NCBI RefSeq assembly: GCF_029688735.1
Contig: NZ_JARULD010000001.1
Coordinates: 124,001-188,000, forward strand
Length of the DNA: 64,000 nt
Direction: 5' to 3'
From: Qipengyuania flavescens
GTDB lineage: Bacteria; Pseudomonadota; Alphaproteobacteria; Sphingomonadales; Sphingomonadaceae
The translations under genes were made by a program, and so were the position numbers. Positions 26,920-35,660 of the stretch are shown here, in pieces. Each line of letters starts with the position of its first letter. Positions within the stretch are counted from its first letter, which is position 1. The notes under the pieces are model-generated. The model ran no database searches and was not told where the DNA came from. It saw only the letters and a list, made by a program, of their open reading frames with translations.

Positions 26920-27924
26920 TCAGGCGGCAGCGAGCAATTCAGCCGCGCTGGGACTTTCCTGCAACAGCTCGATTAGGCCACGTTCCTCACGGGTCAGCCA
27001 TCGCGTTGCACGCGGCAGCCGCAGGCCTTGCCTCCATTCCTCTTGCCGATCGACAAGGTCGATGACAGCCGGGTGGATATAGCTCTTGCGCGTCACCGCA
27101 GGTGTGTTGCCTAGCTGCCCAGCCACACAGTCGAGCAGCGCCTTCATCGGCATCCGGCCCTCGCCCGCGCGGAGGCACTCTAATCCCATCACGCTGGCGT
27201 GCCAGGTGCGGAAATTCTTTGCTGTAAAGCGCTCGCCCATGCAGGCTTCGAGGTATTCGTTCACGTCGCCTGAATCGACGGTCTGCACCTCGCCATCTTC
27301 GTCGATATATTTGAAGACGTTCTGGCCGGGTAGGTCCTGCATCTTGCGCACCGCCCGGGCGAGGCTGCCGTCGGTCAGCGTGACTTCGCGCATCTTGCCG
27401 GACTTGCCCTTGTACCGCAGTTTGAGCGTCTTTCCGGTCACCTCGGCATGCTTGCGCCGCAAGGTCGTCGCGCCGTAGCTCTTGTTGCGCTCCGCATAGC
27501 CCGTGTTGCCGACACGAACCGCGCCGAGGTCAAGCAGGCGGATGACACTGGCCGTCGCCCGTTCTCGCGTCAGCTTGCTTCCTTTCAAATCCTCCTCGAC
27601 CTTCTTGCGCACCAAGGGCAGAAGGCTGCCGAACTCGATGCAGCGGTCGAACTTTTCGCCCTCGCGCTCGGCGCGGAAATCGGGGTGATAGCGATATTGC
27701 TTGCGGCCTTTCGCATCGATCCCGGTGGCGAGGATATGGCCATTGGGCGCGGGGCAGAACCATTCGTCGACATAGGCCGGCGGCAAGGCGATCGCGTTGA
27801 GCCGTTGCTTCTCCCCCCGATCGGTAATGAGCCGGCCTTTCGGATCGTAATAGGCCCATCCCTTCCCCGCACCCTTGCGGGTGATGCCGGGCAAATCGTC
27901 GTCGACATAGATGAGCTTCGTCAT
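26920..27924 (-). CDS. DNA topoisomerase IB
   Basis: A 334-aa poxvirus-like type IB topoisomerase that relaxes supercoils through a 3'-phosphotyrosine. Visible are the N-terminal YVDDDLPGITRKGAGKGWAY, the catalytic-domain RLLDLGAVRVGNTGYA, KFRTWHAS-type FRTWHASVMGLE, and the tyrosine in VTRKSYIHPAVI. The start MTKLIYVDDD matches the family; the frame is open upstream without similarity. Its 5' end is divergent from the YghU-type GST across 93 bp. Confidence 0.94.
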   Translation of the reverse strand: MTKLIYVDDDLPGITRKGAGKGWAYYDPKGRLITDRGEKQRLNAIALPPAYVDEWFCPAPNGHILATGIDAKGRKQYRYHPDFRAEREGEKFDRCIEFGSLLPLVRKKVEEDLKGSKLTRERATASVIRLLDLGAVRVGNTGYAERNKSYGATTLRRKHAEVTGKTLKLRYKGKSGKMREVTLTDGSLARAVRKMQDLPGQNVFKYIDEDGEVQTVDSGDVNEYLEACMGERFTAKNFRTWHASVMGLECLRAGEGRMPMKALLDCVAGQLGNTPAVTRKSYIHPAVIDLVDRQEEWRQGLRLPRATRWLTREERGLIELLQESPSAAELLAAA

Positions 27925-28017
27925 GGCGTAGCGATAAACCGTGGGTGGGCTGTCACGGTTCCCCACCTTGCGACGAATGGATTGGCAGACTAGCCCACGT
28001 GCAAGAGGAGACCACGA

Positions 28018-28869
28018 ATGGCCGATGCGACCTATACCCCGCCCGAAGTCTGGACCCACGATGCCGAGAACGGCGGCCGCTTCGCCAATATCAACCGCCC
28101 GACTGCCGGCGCGCGCGAGGAAAAGGACCTTCCCGTCGGCGAGCACGACTTCCAGCTCTACTCCCTCGCAACGCCCAATGGCGTGAAGGCGACGGTGATG
28201 TTCGAGGAGCTCCTCGAAGCGGGACACTCCGACGCGGAATACGACGCCTGGACGATCAATATCAGCGAAGCGCAACAGTTCACCAGCGGCTTTGTCGAGG
28301 TAAATCCCAACAGCAAGATCCCCGCCCTGCTCGACCGCAGCAGCGACCGCCCAGTCCGCGTGTTCGAAAGCGGCGCGATCCTGCTGCACCTCGCAGAGAA
28401 GTTCGGCGCTTTCGTGCCAACGGATCATAACCGCGCCGAGGTGCTTAGCTGGCTGTTCTGGCAAATCGGCAGCGCACCGTTCATCGGTGGCGGATTCGGC
28501 CACTTCTACGCCTATGCGCCCGAGAAGTTCGAATATCCGATCAACCGCTACGCCATGGAAACCAAGCGTCTGTTCGATGTAGCCGATCAGCGTTTGGCGC
28601 GGTCGGAATATCTCGGCGCCGACAATTACACCATCGCTGACATCGCAGCCGCGCCGTGGATGATCCCCTTCGTCGAAGGCACCATCTACAACGAGGCGCG
28701 CAAATTCCTTTCGATCGACGAATACACGAACGTCGAGCGCTGGGCGAAGCAGATCGCCGCGCGCCCCGCCGTGAAACGCGGACGGATCGTCAACAAGGCT
28801 TGGGGCGACGAGGATACCCAGCTGCTCGAGCGGCACTCAGTCGCCGATTTCGAGGGCAAGAAACTCTAG
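28018..28869 (+). CDS. yghU: YghU-type glutathione S-transferase / disulfide-bond reductase
   Basis: A 283-aa protein of the Nu-class GST group, which has disulfide reductase activity with glutathione. The family-specific N-terminal extension (VWTHDAENGGRFANINRPTA) precedes the thioredoxin fold with LYSLATPNGVKATVMFEEL, NPNSKIPALLD and FESGAILLHLAEKFG. The helical domain has YTIADIAAAPWMIP. AGGAG is placed about 8 nt upstream. Expression is divergent from the topoisomerase gene. Confidence 0.93.
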   Translation: MADATYTPPEVWTHDAENGGRFANINRPTAGAREEKDLPVGEHDFQLYSLATPNGVKATVMFEELLEAGHSDAEYDAWTINISEAQQFTSGFVEVNPNSKIPALLDRSSDRPVRVFESGAILLHLAEKFGAFVPTDHNRAEVLSWLFWQIGSAPFIGGGFGHFYAYAPEKFEYPINRYAMETKRLFDVADQRLARSEYLGADNYTIADIAAAPWMIPFVEGTIYNEARKFLSIDEYTNVERWAKQIAARPAVKRGRIVNKAWGDEDTQLLERHSVADFEGKKL

Positions 28870-28936
28870 CTCGGAGCTCACGGCTGGAGGCGGGATCGAC
28901 CTCCGGCCAGCTCCGCGCGTGTCGCGCTCCGCTTCC

Positions 28937-28966
28937 GAACCTGCCCCTCGCTTCGCGAGCAGGTTC
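28937..28966. repeat. 8-bp inverted repeat between yghU and tRNA-Gln
   Basis: GAACCTGC and GCAGGTTC flank CCCTCGCTTCGCGA, which contains its own TCGC/GCGA stem. No T-run follows, so it is weak as a terminator. It lies in a 126-bp gene-free stretch downstream of yghU. Confidence 0.5.
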
Positions 28967-28995
28967 GATCCTGAGCTGGCGTCGCGGGGAAAAAC

Positions 28996-29070
28996 TGGCT
29001 GGGGTGGCAGGATTCGAACCTGCGCATGCCGGTACCAAAAACCGGTGCCTTACCGCTTGGCTACACCCCA
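28996..29070 (-). tRNA. tRNA-Gln (TTG)
   Basis: Folds as a standard cloverleaf on the minus strand: acceptor TGGGGTG/CACCCCA, D-arm GCCAAGCGGTAAGGC, anticodon stem CCGGT/ACCGG with loop TTTTGGT (anticodon TTG), and T-arm GCAGGTTCGAATCCTGC. The CCA end is encoded (discriminator G). Confidence 0.95.
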
Positions 29071-29194
29071 GCAGGCGAGCGCCCCTATAGCCGAGCCGCG
29101 CGCAATGTGAAGGGGCGCGATCCGCATTTTTCGCCATCGCGAACAGAAGCGCCCGCGTAGCCCGAAGTGTTTTCCACTTAGCGCTTTCATAAGA

Positions 29195-29271
29195 TGGTAG
29201 CGGAGGAGGGACTCGAACCCCCGACACGCGGATTATGATTCCGCTGCTCTAACCACCTGAGCTACTCCGCC
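29195..29271 (-). tRNA. tRNA-Met (CAT), elongator
   Basis: Cloverleaf on the minus strand: acceptor GGCGGAG/CTCCGCT with a G1-U72 pair, anticodon stem GCGGA/TCCGC with loop ATCATAA (anticodon CAT), T-arm GGGGGTTCGAGTCCC-like, and encoded CCA. The body matches the usual alphaproteobacterial elongator Met form. The initiator features and the Ile(k2C) body are absent. Confidence 0.92.
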
Positions 29272-29398
29272 GCACCAAGTCTGCCTTGGGAGGCATGCCG
29301 GGGCTTTCGGCCCGCGCGGCAGGCGGCGCATTTACGGCGCAGGGAGCATGGGGTCAACCGCGCAATTCGCGGCTACGCAATTTTCTTTCGCGGTGGAT

Positions 29399-29926
29399 CT
29401 ACGCAGTGTCTTTGCCGCGGAAAGCGAAGGTCTTCACATGCTCCCACGGACCGCCGCGATAGTGGAAGAGGGAGAGGCCGGGAAAGGTGAAATTGCGCGG
29501 CAGGATCGTCCCGTCGAGCTGCGCTTGCAAGGCCTTGGCTTCCTTGCCGCTGACCTTGTTCTGGATGGTCACGTGCAGGCGCGGGCGGTGCTGGTCCTGT
29601 TGGGTCAGGAGGCCATGAAAACCGTCGGCGAGCAGGTCGCGCAGGCGCAGCATGGCCAGGCTTTCGAGCTTGATCGCCGTCCCCCGCCCCAATGACATGA
29701 GCCCCACCACTTTACCAGGCACCGGCGCAAAGTCGCGCGCCATGCGCTCGCACACCGTGACCACCTCGCCCTCGCACATTCCCGGCAGCGCGTGGAACAG
29801 CGTCACATGCGCTTCGAGGTAGTTGCGCTCGGGCGGGAAATGCGCGTCGCGCAGCGCGGTGTAGCGCGCATGCATGTCATCGGGCAGCTGCGCCGTCAGG
29901 ATGAGCGATGCGTCGCCCTCGCTCAC
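29399..29926 (-). CDS. 2'-5' RNA ligase / 2H phosphoesterase family protein
   Basis: A 175-aa protein with two HxT motifs of the 2H superfamily, in EAHVTLFHALPG and RLHVTIQNKVSG, about 80 residues apart as in ThpR-like enzymes. Typical members act as 2',3'-cyclic phosphodiesterases on RNA ends. It overlaps the start of its neighbour mltG by 4 nt (ATGA), with mltG downstream-proximal to fabF; a functional link to cell-wall genes is not apparent. Confidence 0.85.
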   Translation of the reverse strand: MSEGDASLILTAQLPDDMHARYTALRDAHFPPERNYLEAHVTLFHALPGMCEGEVVTVCERMARDFAPVPGKVVGLMSLGRGTAIKLESLAMLRLRDLLADGFHGLLTQQDQHRPRLHVTIQNKVSGKEAKALQAQLDGTILPRNFTFPGLSLFHYRGGPWEHVKTFAFRGKDTA

Positions 29927-30897
29927 ATCTCACCGCGCTGGCGGCGGATCTCGAACCACTTCGCGACATTGGCATTATGCTCGTCGAGCGTCTCGGCAAA
30001 AGCATGGCCGCCGGTTCCGTCCGCCACCATGTAGCGCGCCGTCGTATCCGCCGGGTTCAGTACCGCCGCGATGGATTCGCGGCCCGGATTGGTGATCGGC
30101 CCCTTGGGCAGGCCGACCATGGTGTAGGTATTGTAGTCGTTGATCGCCGCGATTTCCGACTGGCGGATGCGGCGGCCGAGCGGCTTGCCCTTAGTGATCG
30201 GATAGATGATCGTCGGGTCCGCCTGCAGCAGCATGCCGTCTTTGACGCGATTGGAATAGAGGCCGGCCACCATCCTGCGTTCACGTGCGACGCCGGTTTC
30301 CTTCTCGACGATCGAGGCAAGGATTACCGCTTCCTCGATGCTGTCGACCGCGATGTCGTCGCCGCGCTTGGGCCAGGCTTCGGCGAGGTAGTTCTTCATC
30401 GCCGCCTGCATCCGCGCAAGCACCTCGCCCCGGCTTTCGCCACGCTCGAAATCATAAGTGTCGGGCAGGACCGATCCTTCTGCAGGTACCGGGATCTCGC
30501 CGGTCAGCAGGTCTTCCGCCATGAGCCGCTCGTAGACCATGATCGAGGGCAAGCCTTCGGGAATGGTGACGAAACGTCGGATCACCTCGCCGTGCTGGAA
30601 CGTGTCGAGAATGCGCGCAGGGCTGGCGCCCGACGGCAGCAGGAATTCGCCCGCCTTGATCGGATCGCCCGAGCCGAGAATTTTCGCGCGCAGCAGGAAG
30701 CCGTCGGCAGAACCGATAAGCCCCTCGTCCTCCAGCTTGTTCGCGACCGAGGTCAGCGTCGCACCGGAGGGGACGATGAAATTCGTATCCTCCTCCACAT
30801 CCGCGCCGCCCCACCAGCCGGAGGCGAACCAGATCGCGCCGATCGCCAGGACGAGCGCGGCAATCGCGCCGATAATCAGCGCACCGGTCTTTTTCAC
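29923..30897 (-). CDS. mltG: endolytic murein transglycosylase
   Basis: Inner-membrane YceG-like lytic transglycosylase that cuts nascent glycan strands. The 324-aa protein has one N-terminal TM helix (about residues 6-28), a LysM-like segment (FIVPSGATLTSVANKLEDEG), and the catalytic domain with the active-site Glu in LASIVEKETGVARER, plus LLQADPTIIY and YNTYTMVGLPKGPI. It starts one base after the fabF stop region; the fabF-mltG order is widely conserved. Confidence 0.95.
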   Translation of the reverse strand: MKKTGALIIGAIAALVLAIGAIWFASGWWGGADVEEDTNFIVPSGATLTSVANKLEDEGLIGSADGFLLRAKILGSGDPIKAGEFLLPSGASPARILDTFQHGEVIRRFVTIPEGLPSIMVYERLMAEDLLTGEIPVPAEGSVLPDTYDFERGESRGEVLARMQAAMKNYLAEAWPKRGDDIAVDSIEEAVILASIVEKETGVARERRMVAGLYSNRVKDGMLLQADPTIIYPITKGKPLGRRIRQSEIAAINDYNTYTMVGLPKGPITNPGRESIAAVLNPADTTARYMVADGTGGHAFAETLDEHNANVAKWFEIRRQRGEM

Positions 30898-30898
30898 G

Positions 30899-32158
30899 TC
30901 AGTCGACTTTCTTGACGATCAGCGAGGCATTGGTCCCGCCGAAACCGAAACTGTTGTTGAGCGCGGCATGCACTTCGCGCTTTTTCGCGGTGTGCGGCAC
31001 GAGGTCCACGCCTTCGGTGCCTTCGTCCGGATCGTCGAGGTTGAGCGTCGGCGGGACGATCTGGTCGCGGATCGAAAGGATGCAGAAGATCGCTTCCACC
31101 GCACCCGCGCCACCGAGCAGGTGGCCGATGGCGGACTTGGTCGAGCTCATCGATGCGCCGCCGAGATTATCGCCCAGCACGCGCTTCACCGCGCCGAGCT
31201 CGATGGTGTCGGCCATGGTCGAAGTGCCGTGGGCATTGATGTAATCGATATCGCTCGCCTCCATGCCCGCTTTCTTCAGCGCCATGCGCATGGCGAGTTC
31301 GGCGCCCTTGCCTTCGGGGTGGGGGGCAGTGACATGATAGGCATCGCCCGACAGGCCATATCCGACCACTTCGGCATAGATTTTCGCACCGCGGGCCTTG
31401 GCGTGCTCGTATTCCTCCAGCACCACTACGCCCGCGCCCTCGCCCAGCACGAAGCCTTCGCGGTTCTTGTCGTAAGGGCGGCTGGCCTGTTCGGGGCGGT
31501 CGTTGAAACCGGTATTCAGTGCGCGCGCTTGCGCGAAGCCCGCAACGCCGAGCGGGTTGATGGTCGACTCAGAGCCGCCGGCAAGCATGATGTCGGCATC
31601 GTCGTCGCGGATCATGCGCGCGGCATCGCCGATCGAGTGCGCCCCGGTCGAACAGGCGGTCACGACGGCATGGTTCGGCCCCATCAGGCCATAGCGAATC
31701 GAGACCTGCCCGCTGACAAGATTGATGATCCGGCCGTGGACGAAGTGCGGGCTGACGCGGCCCGGACCGCGTTCGTGGAGGTTGACCGACTCCTGCTCGA
31801 TCCCCGGCAGGCCGCCGATGCCGGCGCCGATCGAAACGCCCGCGCGTTCCTTGGTAGCCTGGTCCATCTCGGTGAGACCGGCATCTTCCAGAGCCTGCCC
31901 GGCGGCGTCGAGGCCGTAGACGATGAACGGATCGACCTGCCGCTGGATCTTGGGATCGACGCGCTTGTCCGGATCGAAGCCCCATTCATGGTCCTTGGGC
32001 TTCACCTCGCAGGCGATCTGCGCCTTCTGGTTGCTGGCGTCGAAGCGGGTGATCGGCCCCGCCCCGCTCTTGCCCGCGATCAGGTTGGACCAGCTGGTTT
32101 CCACATCGCCGCCCAGGGGGGTGACGAGGCCAAGACCGGTTACGACCACACGACGCAT
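30899..32158 (-). CDS. fabF: beta-ketoacyl-ACP synthase II
   Basis: Condenses malonyl-ACP with acyl-ACP in fatty-acid elongation. The 419-aa thiolase-fold enzyme has the Cys-His-His triad in VTACSTGAHS, NAHGTSTMADT and AIGHLLGGAGAVEA. The start MRRVVVTGLG is preceded by CGGAGA about 8 nt upstream. That ribosome site follows immediately after a terminator-like hairpin, so fabF expression from the acpP promoter is probably attenuated. Confidence 0.97.
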   Translation of the reverse strand: MRRVVVTGLGLVTPLGGDVETSWSNLIAGKSGAGPITRFDASNQKAQIACEVKPKDHEWGFDPDKRVDPKIQRQVDPFIVYGLDAAGQALEDAGLTEMDQATKERAGVSIGAGIGGLPGIEQESVNLHERGPGRVSPHFVHGRIINLVSGQVSIRYGLMGPNHAVVTACSTGAHSIGDAARMIRDDDADIMLAGGSESTINPLGVAGFAQARALNTGFNDRPEQASRPYDKNREGFVLGEGAGVVVLEEYEHAKARGAKIYAEVVGYGLSGDAYHVTAPHPEGKGAELAMRMALKKAGMEASDIDYINAHGTSTMADTIELGAVKRVLGDNLGGASMSSTKSAIGHLLGGAGAVEAIFCILSIRDQIVPPTLNLDDPDEGTEGVDLVPHTAKKREVHAALNNSFGFGGTNASLIVKKVD

Positions 32159-32171
32159 GTATTTCTCCGAA

Positions 32172-32211
32172 TAAAAAACAACAGGCCCGGCCCTTATCGG
32201 GTCGGGCCTGT
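32172..32211 (-). terminator. intrinsic terminator/attenuator between acpP and fabF
   Basis: On the minus strand, ACAGGCCCG pairs with CGGGCCTGT and the stem continues inward with GACCC/GGGCC-like pairs around a short loop. TGTTTTTTATT follows directly. The fabF ribosome site begins within 10 nt of the T-run. Partial read-through would give abundant acpP and less fabF mRNA. Confidence 0.85.
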
Positions 32212-32265
32212 CCGTTCCCGCCAATGAAGCAGGTTTGCCGAAAAGCGGCGAGCGTAGCCCTCGGC

Positions 32266-32502
32266 TTAGCCCTTATGCTCTTCGATGTACTTGGTCGCAT
32301 CGCCGACGGTCGAGATCTTCTCGGCTGCATCGTCGGGGATTTCCACGCCGAATTCTTCTTCGAAGGCCATGACCAGCTCGACGATGTCGAGGCTGTCTGC
32401 ACCGAGATCGTCGATGAAGCTGGCTTCCTGGGTCACCTTGTCGGCTTCGACGCCGAGGTGCTCGACGACAATCTTCTGCACGCGGTCGGCAGTATCGCTC
32501 AT
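32266..32502 (-). CDS. acpP: acyl carrier protein
   Basis: A 78-aa acidic carrier holding growing acyl chains on 4'-phosphopantetheine. The attachment Ser is in [19 protein letters not shown]. Helix 1 ([12 protein letters not shown]) and the [14 protein letters not shown] loop are typical. GAGAGGGAC precedes the ATG. It is transcribed toward fabF, with a strong hairpin between them. Confidence 0.97.
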   Translation of the reverse strand: MSDTADRVQKIVVEHLGVEADKVTQEASFIDDLGADSLDIVELVMAFEEEFGVEIPDDAAEKISTVGDATKYIEEHKG

Positions 32503-32598
32503 TTTTGTCCCTCTCGAATTCATGGGGGTTTGGAAATTGGCTTTCGCCCTAATGAACGCCGCGAGCGAGCGCAAGGGGCTGGCGCATCTCGCATACAA

Positions 32599-32626
32599 TT
32601 GACCTGTCACACGCTGGGCGTATTAT
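32599..32626 (+). promoter_or_regulatory. sigma70-type promoter for the serine hydrolase gene
   Basis: TTGACC and TATTAT are separated by 16 bp, ending 28 bp before the ATG; AAGGAG is present in between. This is one of the clearest -35/-10 pairs in the window. It is divergent from acpP. Confidence 0.65.
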
Positions 32627-32654
32627 CCGCGCAATACGCAAGGAGACCATCGTC

Positions 32655-34634
32655 ATGAAACGCCTCGCTTTTGCCGCATCCGCTCTGCTCGCTGCCGCAT
32701 CCCCCCTTCCCTTGCTGGCGCAGGATGCCGCGCCCCAGGAAAGTGCTGCGGCCCTCGATACCGGCACAGGCGCGCAGATGACGCCGATCCCGGGCTGGAA
32801 CCGCGAGATGCGGGGCGATGCAATGGTATTCACCGCGCCAGAAGGCGATGCCACCGCCGCGATCGTCGGGGTCGACGAGGCGGCCGACGGCGCAGCCGCT
32901 GTTGCCGCCGCCTGGGCGAAGCTGGACCCGGCATTTGAGCGCGAGGTGCTGATCGCACAGGATCCCCCGGCCCGCGACGGCTGGGACCAGATCACGGTGG
33001 TGAACTACAAGACGTCTCCAGCCGAGCAGCTCGCCATACAAGGCATCGGCCTGCGCAAGGGCGACACCTGGACCGTGGTGCTGATCAATGGCGCAATCGC
33101 GACCATTGCCAAGCGTGGGGCACAGCTCAATCAAGCCTTCGGGTCACTGCGTCCGACCGACTTCGAGCGCGAAACATTTGCCGGTCGTGATGCCAACGAA
33201 TTGACGCCCGCCCGCATCGCCGAGCTGAGCGGCTACCTGAGCGAGGCGATGGAGGGGCTCGAGATACCCGGCGTCGGGCTGGCGCTGGTGCAGAACGACC
33301 GGATCATCTGGGAAGGCGGCCTCGGCACCACCGAAATCGGCGGCGGGCAGGAAGTGGACGAGGACACCAGCTTCATGGTCGCCTCCAACACCAAGGGCAT
33401 GGCGACGTTGTTGCTCTCGACGCTGGTCGACGAAGGCAAGCTCGCCTGGGACCAGAAGGTGACCGAGGTCTATCCCGAATTCCGCCTCGGCAGCGCGGAG
33501 ACGACCGACAGCGTGCTGGTCGAGCACCTCATCTGCGCCTGCACCGGCCTGCCCCGCAAGGACATGCAGTGGGTAATGAACACCAGCCGCGAGACCCCGG
33601 CGAGCGACACTTTCGTCCAGCTCGCCGCGACAGAACCGACCAGCGGCTTCGGCGAAGTGTTCCAGTACAACAACCTGATGGCCAGCGCGGCAGGCTACAT
33701 CGGCGGGCACTTGGTCTATCCCGACATGGAGATCGGCGCTGCCTTCGACCGCGCCATGAACGAGCGTATCTTCGGTCCGCTCGGCATGACGCGCACGACC
33801 TTCGACTACGCCAAGGCGATGGACGACAACTGGGCACGGCCGCATGCGCGCGGCTTTGCAGGCCCGGTCGAAACCGCGCCGATGCAGTGGAACTGGATGG
33901 TTTATCCCTACCGCCCCGCCGGCGGCGTATGGTCCTCCGCGCACGACATGGCGCTCTATGCGCTGAACGAGCTGCGCGAAGGCACGCTGGCCGACGGGAC
34001 CGATCTCGTCTCGGCGGAGAACCTGCTGAAGCGACGCGAGCGGTATGTGCCGATCGGTGAGGATAGCTGGTACGGCATGGGCTTGATGGAGAGCGCGAAC
34101 CTCGGCAAGTCGATCTATTACCACGGCGGCAGCTTGATCGGCTTCAAGAGCAATTTCTGGTTCATTCCGGAAGATGGCGTGGCGGCGGTGCTGCTGACCA
34201 ATTCGGATACCGGCCAAGGCCTGCTCGGTCTGTTCCAGCGCAAGCTGCTCGAAGTCCTCTACGACGGTGACGACGAGGCGGACGAAAACCTCGTCGCAGC
34301 GGTCAGACTTGGCGCGGAAGCGCGCGAAAAGGGGCGCGAGGGGATCGTCGAGAAGGGCGATGCCGATGTGCTCGGCGCTCTCGCCCCGCGCTACGTGAAT
34401 GACGAACTGGGACCGCTGACCATCAGCAGCGAGGATGGAACGACGTTTGCGACCGTCACTTCGGGCACGACTGCCATCGGCACGAAAGCCAATGACGACG
34501 GCACCCAATCGATCATCATGATGACCCCGGGCTTCTTTGGCTTCCCGTTAGTCGTGGGTGAAAGCGACGGCAGACGCACGCTGACCCTGCTGGATGCCCA
34601 GCATAATTACGTGTTCGTGGAAGAGGCAGGCTGA
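32655..34634 (+). CDS. exported serine hydrolase, beta-lactamase/penicillin-binding family
   Basis: A 659-aa periplasmic protein with a signal peptide (to about residue 22, LPLLAQ). An N-terminal beta-rich domain (about 40-165) precedes a class C beta-lactamase-like domain with the SxxK nucleophile in MVASNTKGMATLLL and the YxN in FQYNNLMASAAGY. Near its end is YYHGGSLIGFKSN, the H-G-G equivalent of KTG. A C-terminal lipocalin-like tail follows. It is more likely a D-amino-acid peptidase or esterase than an antibiotic-resistance enzyme; the substrate is unknown. Confidence 0.9.
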   Translation: MKRLAFAASALLAAASPLPLLAQDAAPQESAAALDTGTGAQMTPIPGWNREMRGDAMVFTAPEGDATAAIVGVDEAADGAAAVAAAWAKLDPAFEREVLIAQDPPARDGWDQITVVNYKTSPAEQLAIQGIGLRKGDTWTVVLINGAIATIAKRGAQLNQAFGSLRPTDFERETFAGRDANELTPARIAELSGYLSEAMEGLEIPGVGLALVQNDRIIWEGGLGTTEIGGGQEVDEDTSFMVASNTKGMATLLLSTLVDEGKLAWDQKVTEVYPEFRLGSAETTDSVLVEHLICACTGLPRKDMQWVMNTSRETPASDTFVQLAATEPTSGFGEVFQYNNLMASAAGYIGGHLVYPDMEIGAAFDRAMNERIFGPLGMTRTTFDYAKAMDDNWARPHARGFAGPVETAPMQWNWMVYPYRPAGGVWSSAHDMALYALNELREGTLADGTDLVSAENLLKRRERYVPIGEDSWYGMGLMESANLGKSIYYHGGSLIGFKSNFWFIPEDGVAAVLLTNSDTGQGLLGLFQRKLLEVLYDGDDEADENLVAAVRLGAEAREKGREGIVEKGDADVLGALAPRYVNDELGPLTISSEDGTTFATVTSGTTAIGTKANDDGTQSIIMMTPGFFGFPLVVGESDGRRTLTLLDAQHNYVFVEEAG

Positions 34635-34732
34635 AGCGAGACAAATCCGCGCCGCATCGCAGCCGGGGCCGGACCTGCTTTCCGTGTGAGGGGTTGGTTC
34701 AATATCAACCTCTTACACAAGGGAAGCACATC

Positions 34733-35164
34733 ATGAGCAGTACGACTTTCAAGAGCTTGGCCGACACCACTTTCGATTCGGTCGAAGGCTATCGCAAGGC
34801 TGCCGAAAAGGCCGACAGTCCGCAGCTGAAGCAGGCCCTCAACCAACGCCTCCAGCAGCGTGAACAGACGCTTCGCCAAATGAACGCGGAACTCGAGCGT
34901 CAAGGTGACGAGCTCGTCACCAAGGGCACGATGACCGGCGAGGCGCATCAGATGTTCGCGAGCATCTCCGACATGTTCGAAAGCGGCGACGAAGCCGCTG
35001 CCGAACGCGTCGAGGAAGGTGAGGACTATATCAAGAACAAGTTCCAGGAAGCGATCGAGAGCGACCAACTCGAAGCGCAGGAACGCGCCGTGGTCGAGCA
35101 GTGCTATAACGAAATCTGCGAAGGCGAACAGTTCGGCGATATGATCGAAAAGCAGTACGACTGA
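34733..35164 (+). CDS. PA2169/DUF2383-like four-helix-bundle protein
   Basis: A 143-aa all-helical acidic protein: FKSLADTTFDSVEGYRKAAE, LNQRLQQREQTLRQMNAELE, EAHQMFASISDMFESGDEAA and AVVEQCYNEICEGEQ. This matches the ferritin-like PA2169/DUF2383 group, whose role is unknown and often stress-linked. GGGAAG lies before the ATG. It is a single-gene unit ending at a clear terminator. Confidence 0.82.
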   Translation: MSSTTFKSLADTTFDSVEGYRKAAEKADSPQLKQALNQRLQQREQTLRQMNAELERQGDELVTKGTMTGEAHQMFASISDMFESGDEAAAERVEEGEDYIKNKFQEAIESDQLEAQERAVVEQCYNEICEGEQFGDMIEKQYD

Positions 35165-35187
35165 TCCCTCAATCAGTCACAACGGAA

Positions 35188-35214
35188 GGGCGCGGAGCGA
35201 TCCGCGCCCTTTTT
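35188..35214 (+). terminator. intrinsic terminator after the DUF2383-like gene
   Basis: GGGCGCGGA and TCCGCGCCC form a perfect 9-bp stem with a GCGA tetraloop, followed by TTTTT. Confidence 0.93.
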
Positions 35215-35375
35215 CGTGTGCGGTTTTGTATCTCGCTTCTCCAGCTAAACCGGCCAGCTACCGATTGGGTAGTGCACCCAAGCTAGCTCCGCTGGTAGAT
35301 ATGGACAGCGCAAGCGAAACGATAACTCCGCTGGCACCAATGCAATCAAGCGATTGGCCAACAGGAGGCATGACC

Positions 35376-35591
35376 ATGCAAACTCTCAACCAAAACGAAC
35401 TCGACCTGATCGGCGGTGCAGGACCGCTCGATGATGCCGGAACCGCGCTGCAGGTAGCTGCCGGTGTCGGCGGAGCAGCAGCTCTCGTCCCGACCCCGGC
35501 ATCGCCGTATCTCGCCGGTTTTGCTATCGTGTCCGGCACTCTCGGCACGATGCTGAGCTACGCCGACTCGAAAATCGACTGGACCGAGTGA
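35376..35591 (+). CDS. double-glycine leader peptide precursor, bacteriocin-like
   Basis: A 71-aa precursor. The leader MQTLNQNELDLIGG fits the GG-type rule for C39-peptidase ABC export: hydrophobic positions Leu4, Leu9 and Ile12, Glu8, and Gly-Gly at 13-14. The predicted 57-aa mature peptide starts AGPLDDAG and carries Gly/Ala-rich hydrophobic stretches (LQVAAGVGGAAALV, then LAGFAIVSGTLGTML), as in class II bacteriocins. AGGAGG lies 7 nt before this ATG; an ATG 6 nt upstream is too close to it. No C39 transporter is in the window. It could be a bacteriocin, a signal peptide or an uncharacterised exported peptide. Confidence 0.7.
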   Translation: MQTLNQNELDLIGGAGPLDDAGTALQVAAGVGGAAALVPTPASPYLAGFAIVSGTLGTMLSYADSKIDWTE

Positions 35592-35660
35592 ACGCTGGCC
35601 CAGCACATACGGGACCATCGCTGCCGATCGCACCGATGGTCCCCACTCTTGGAAGACAAC

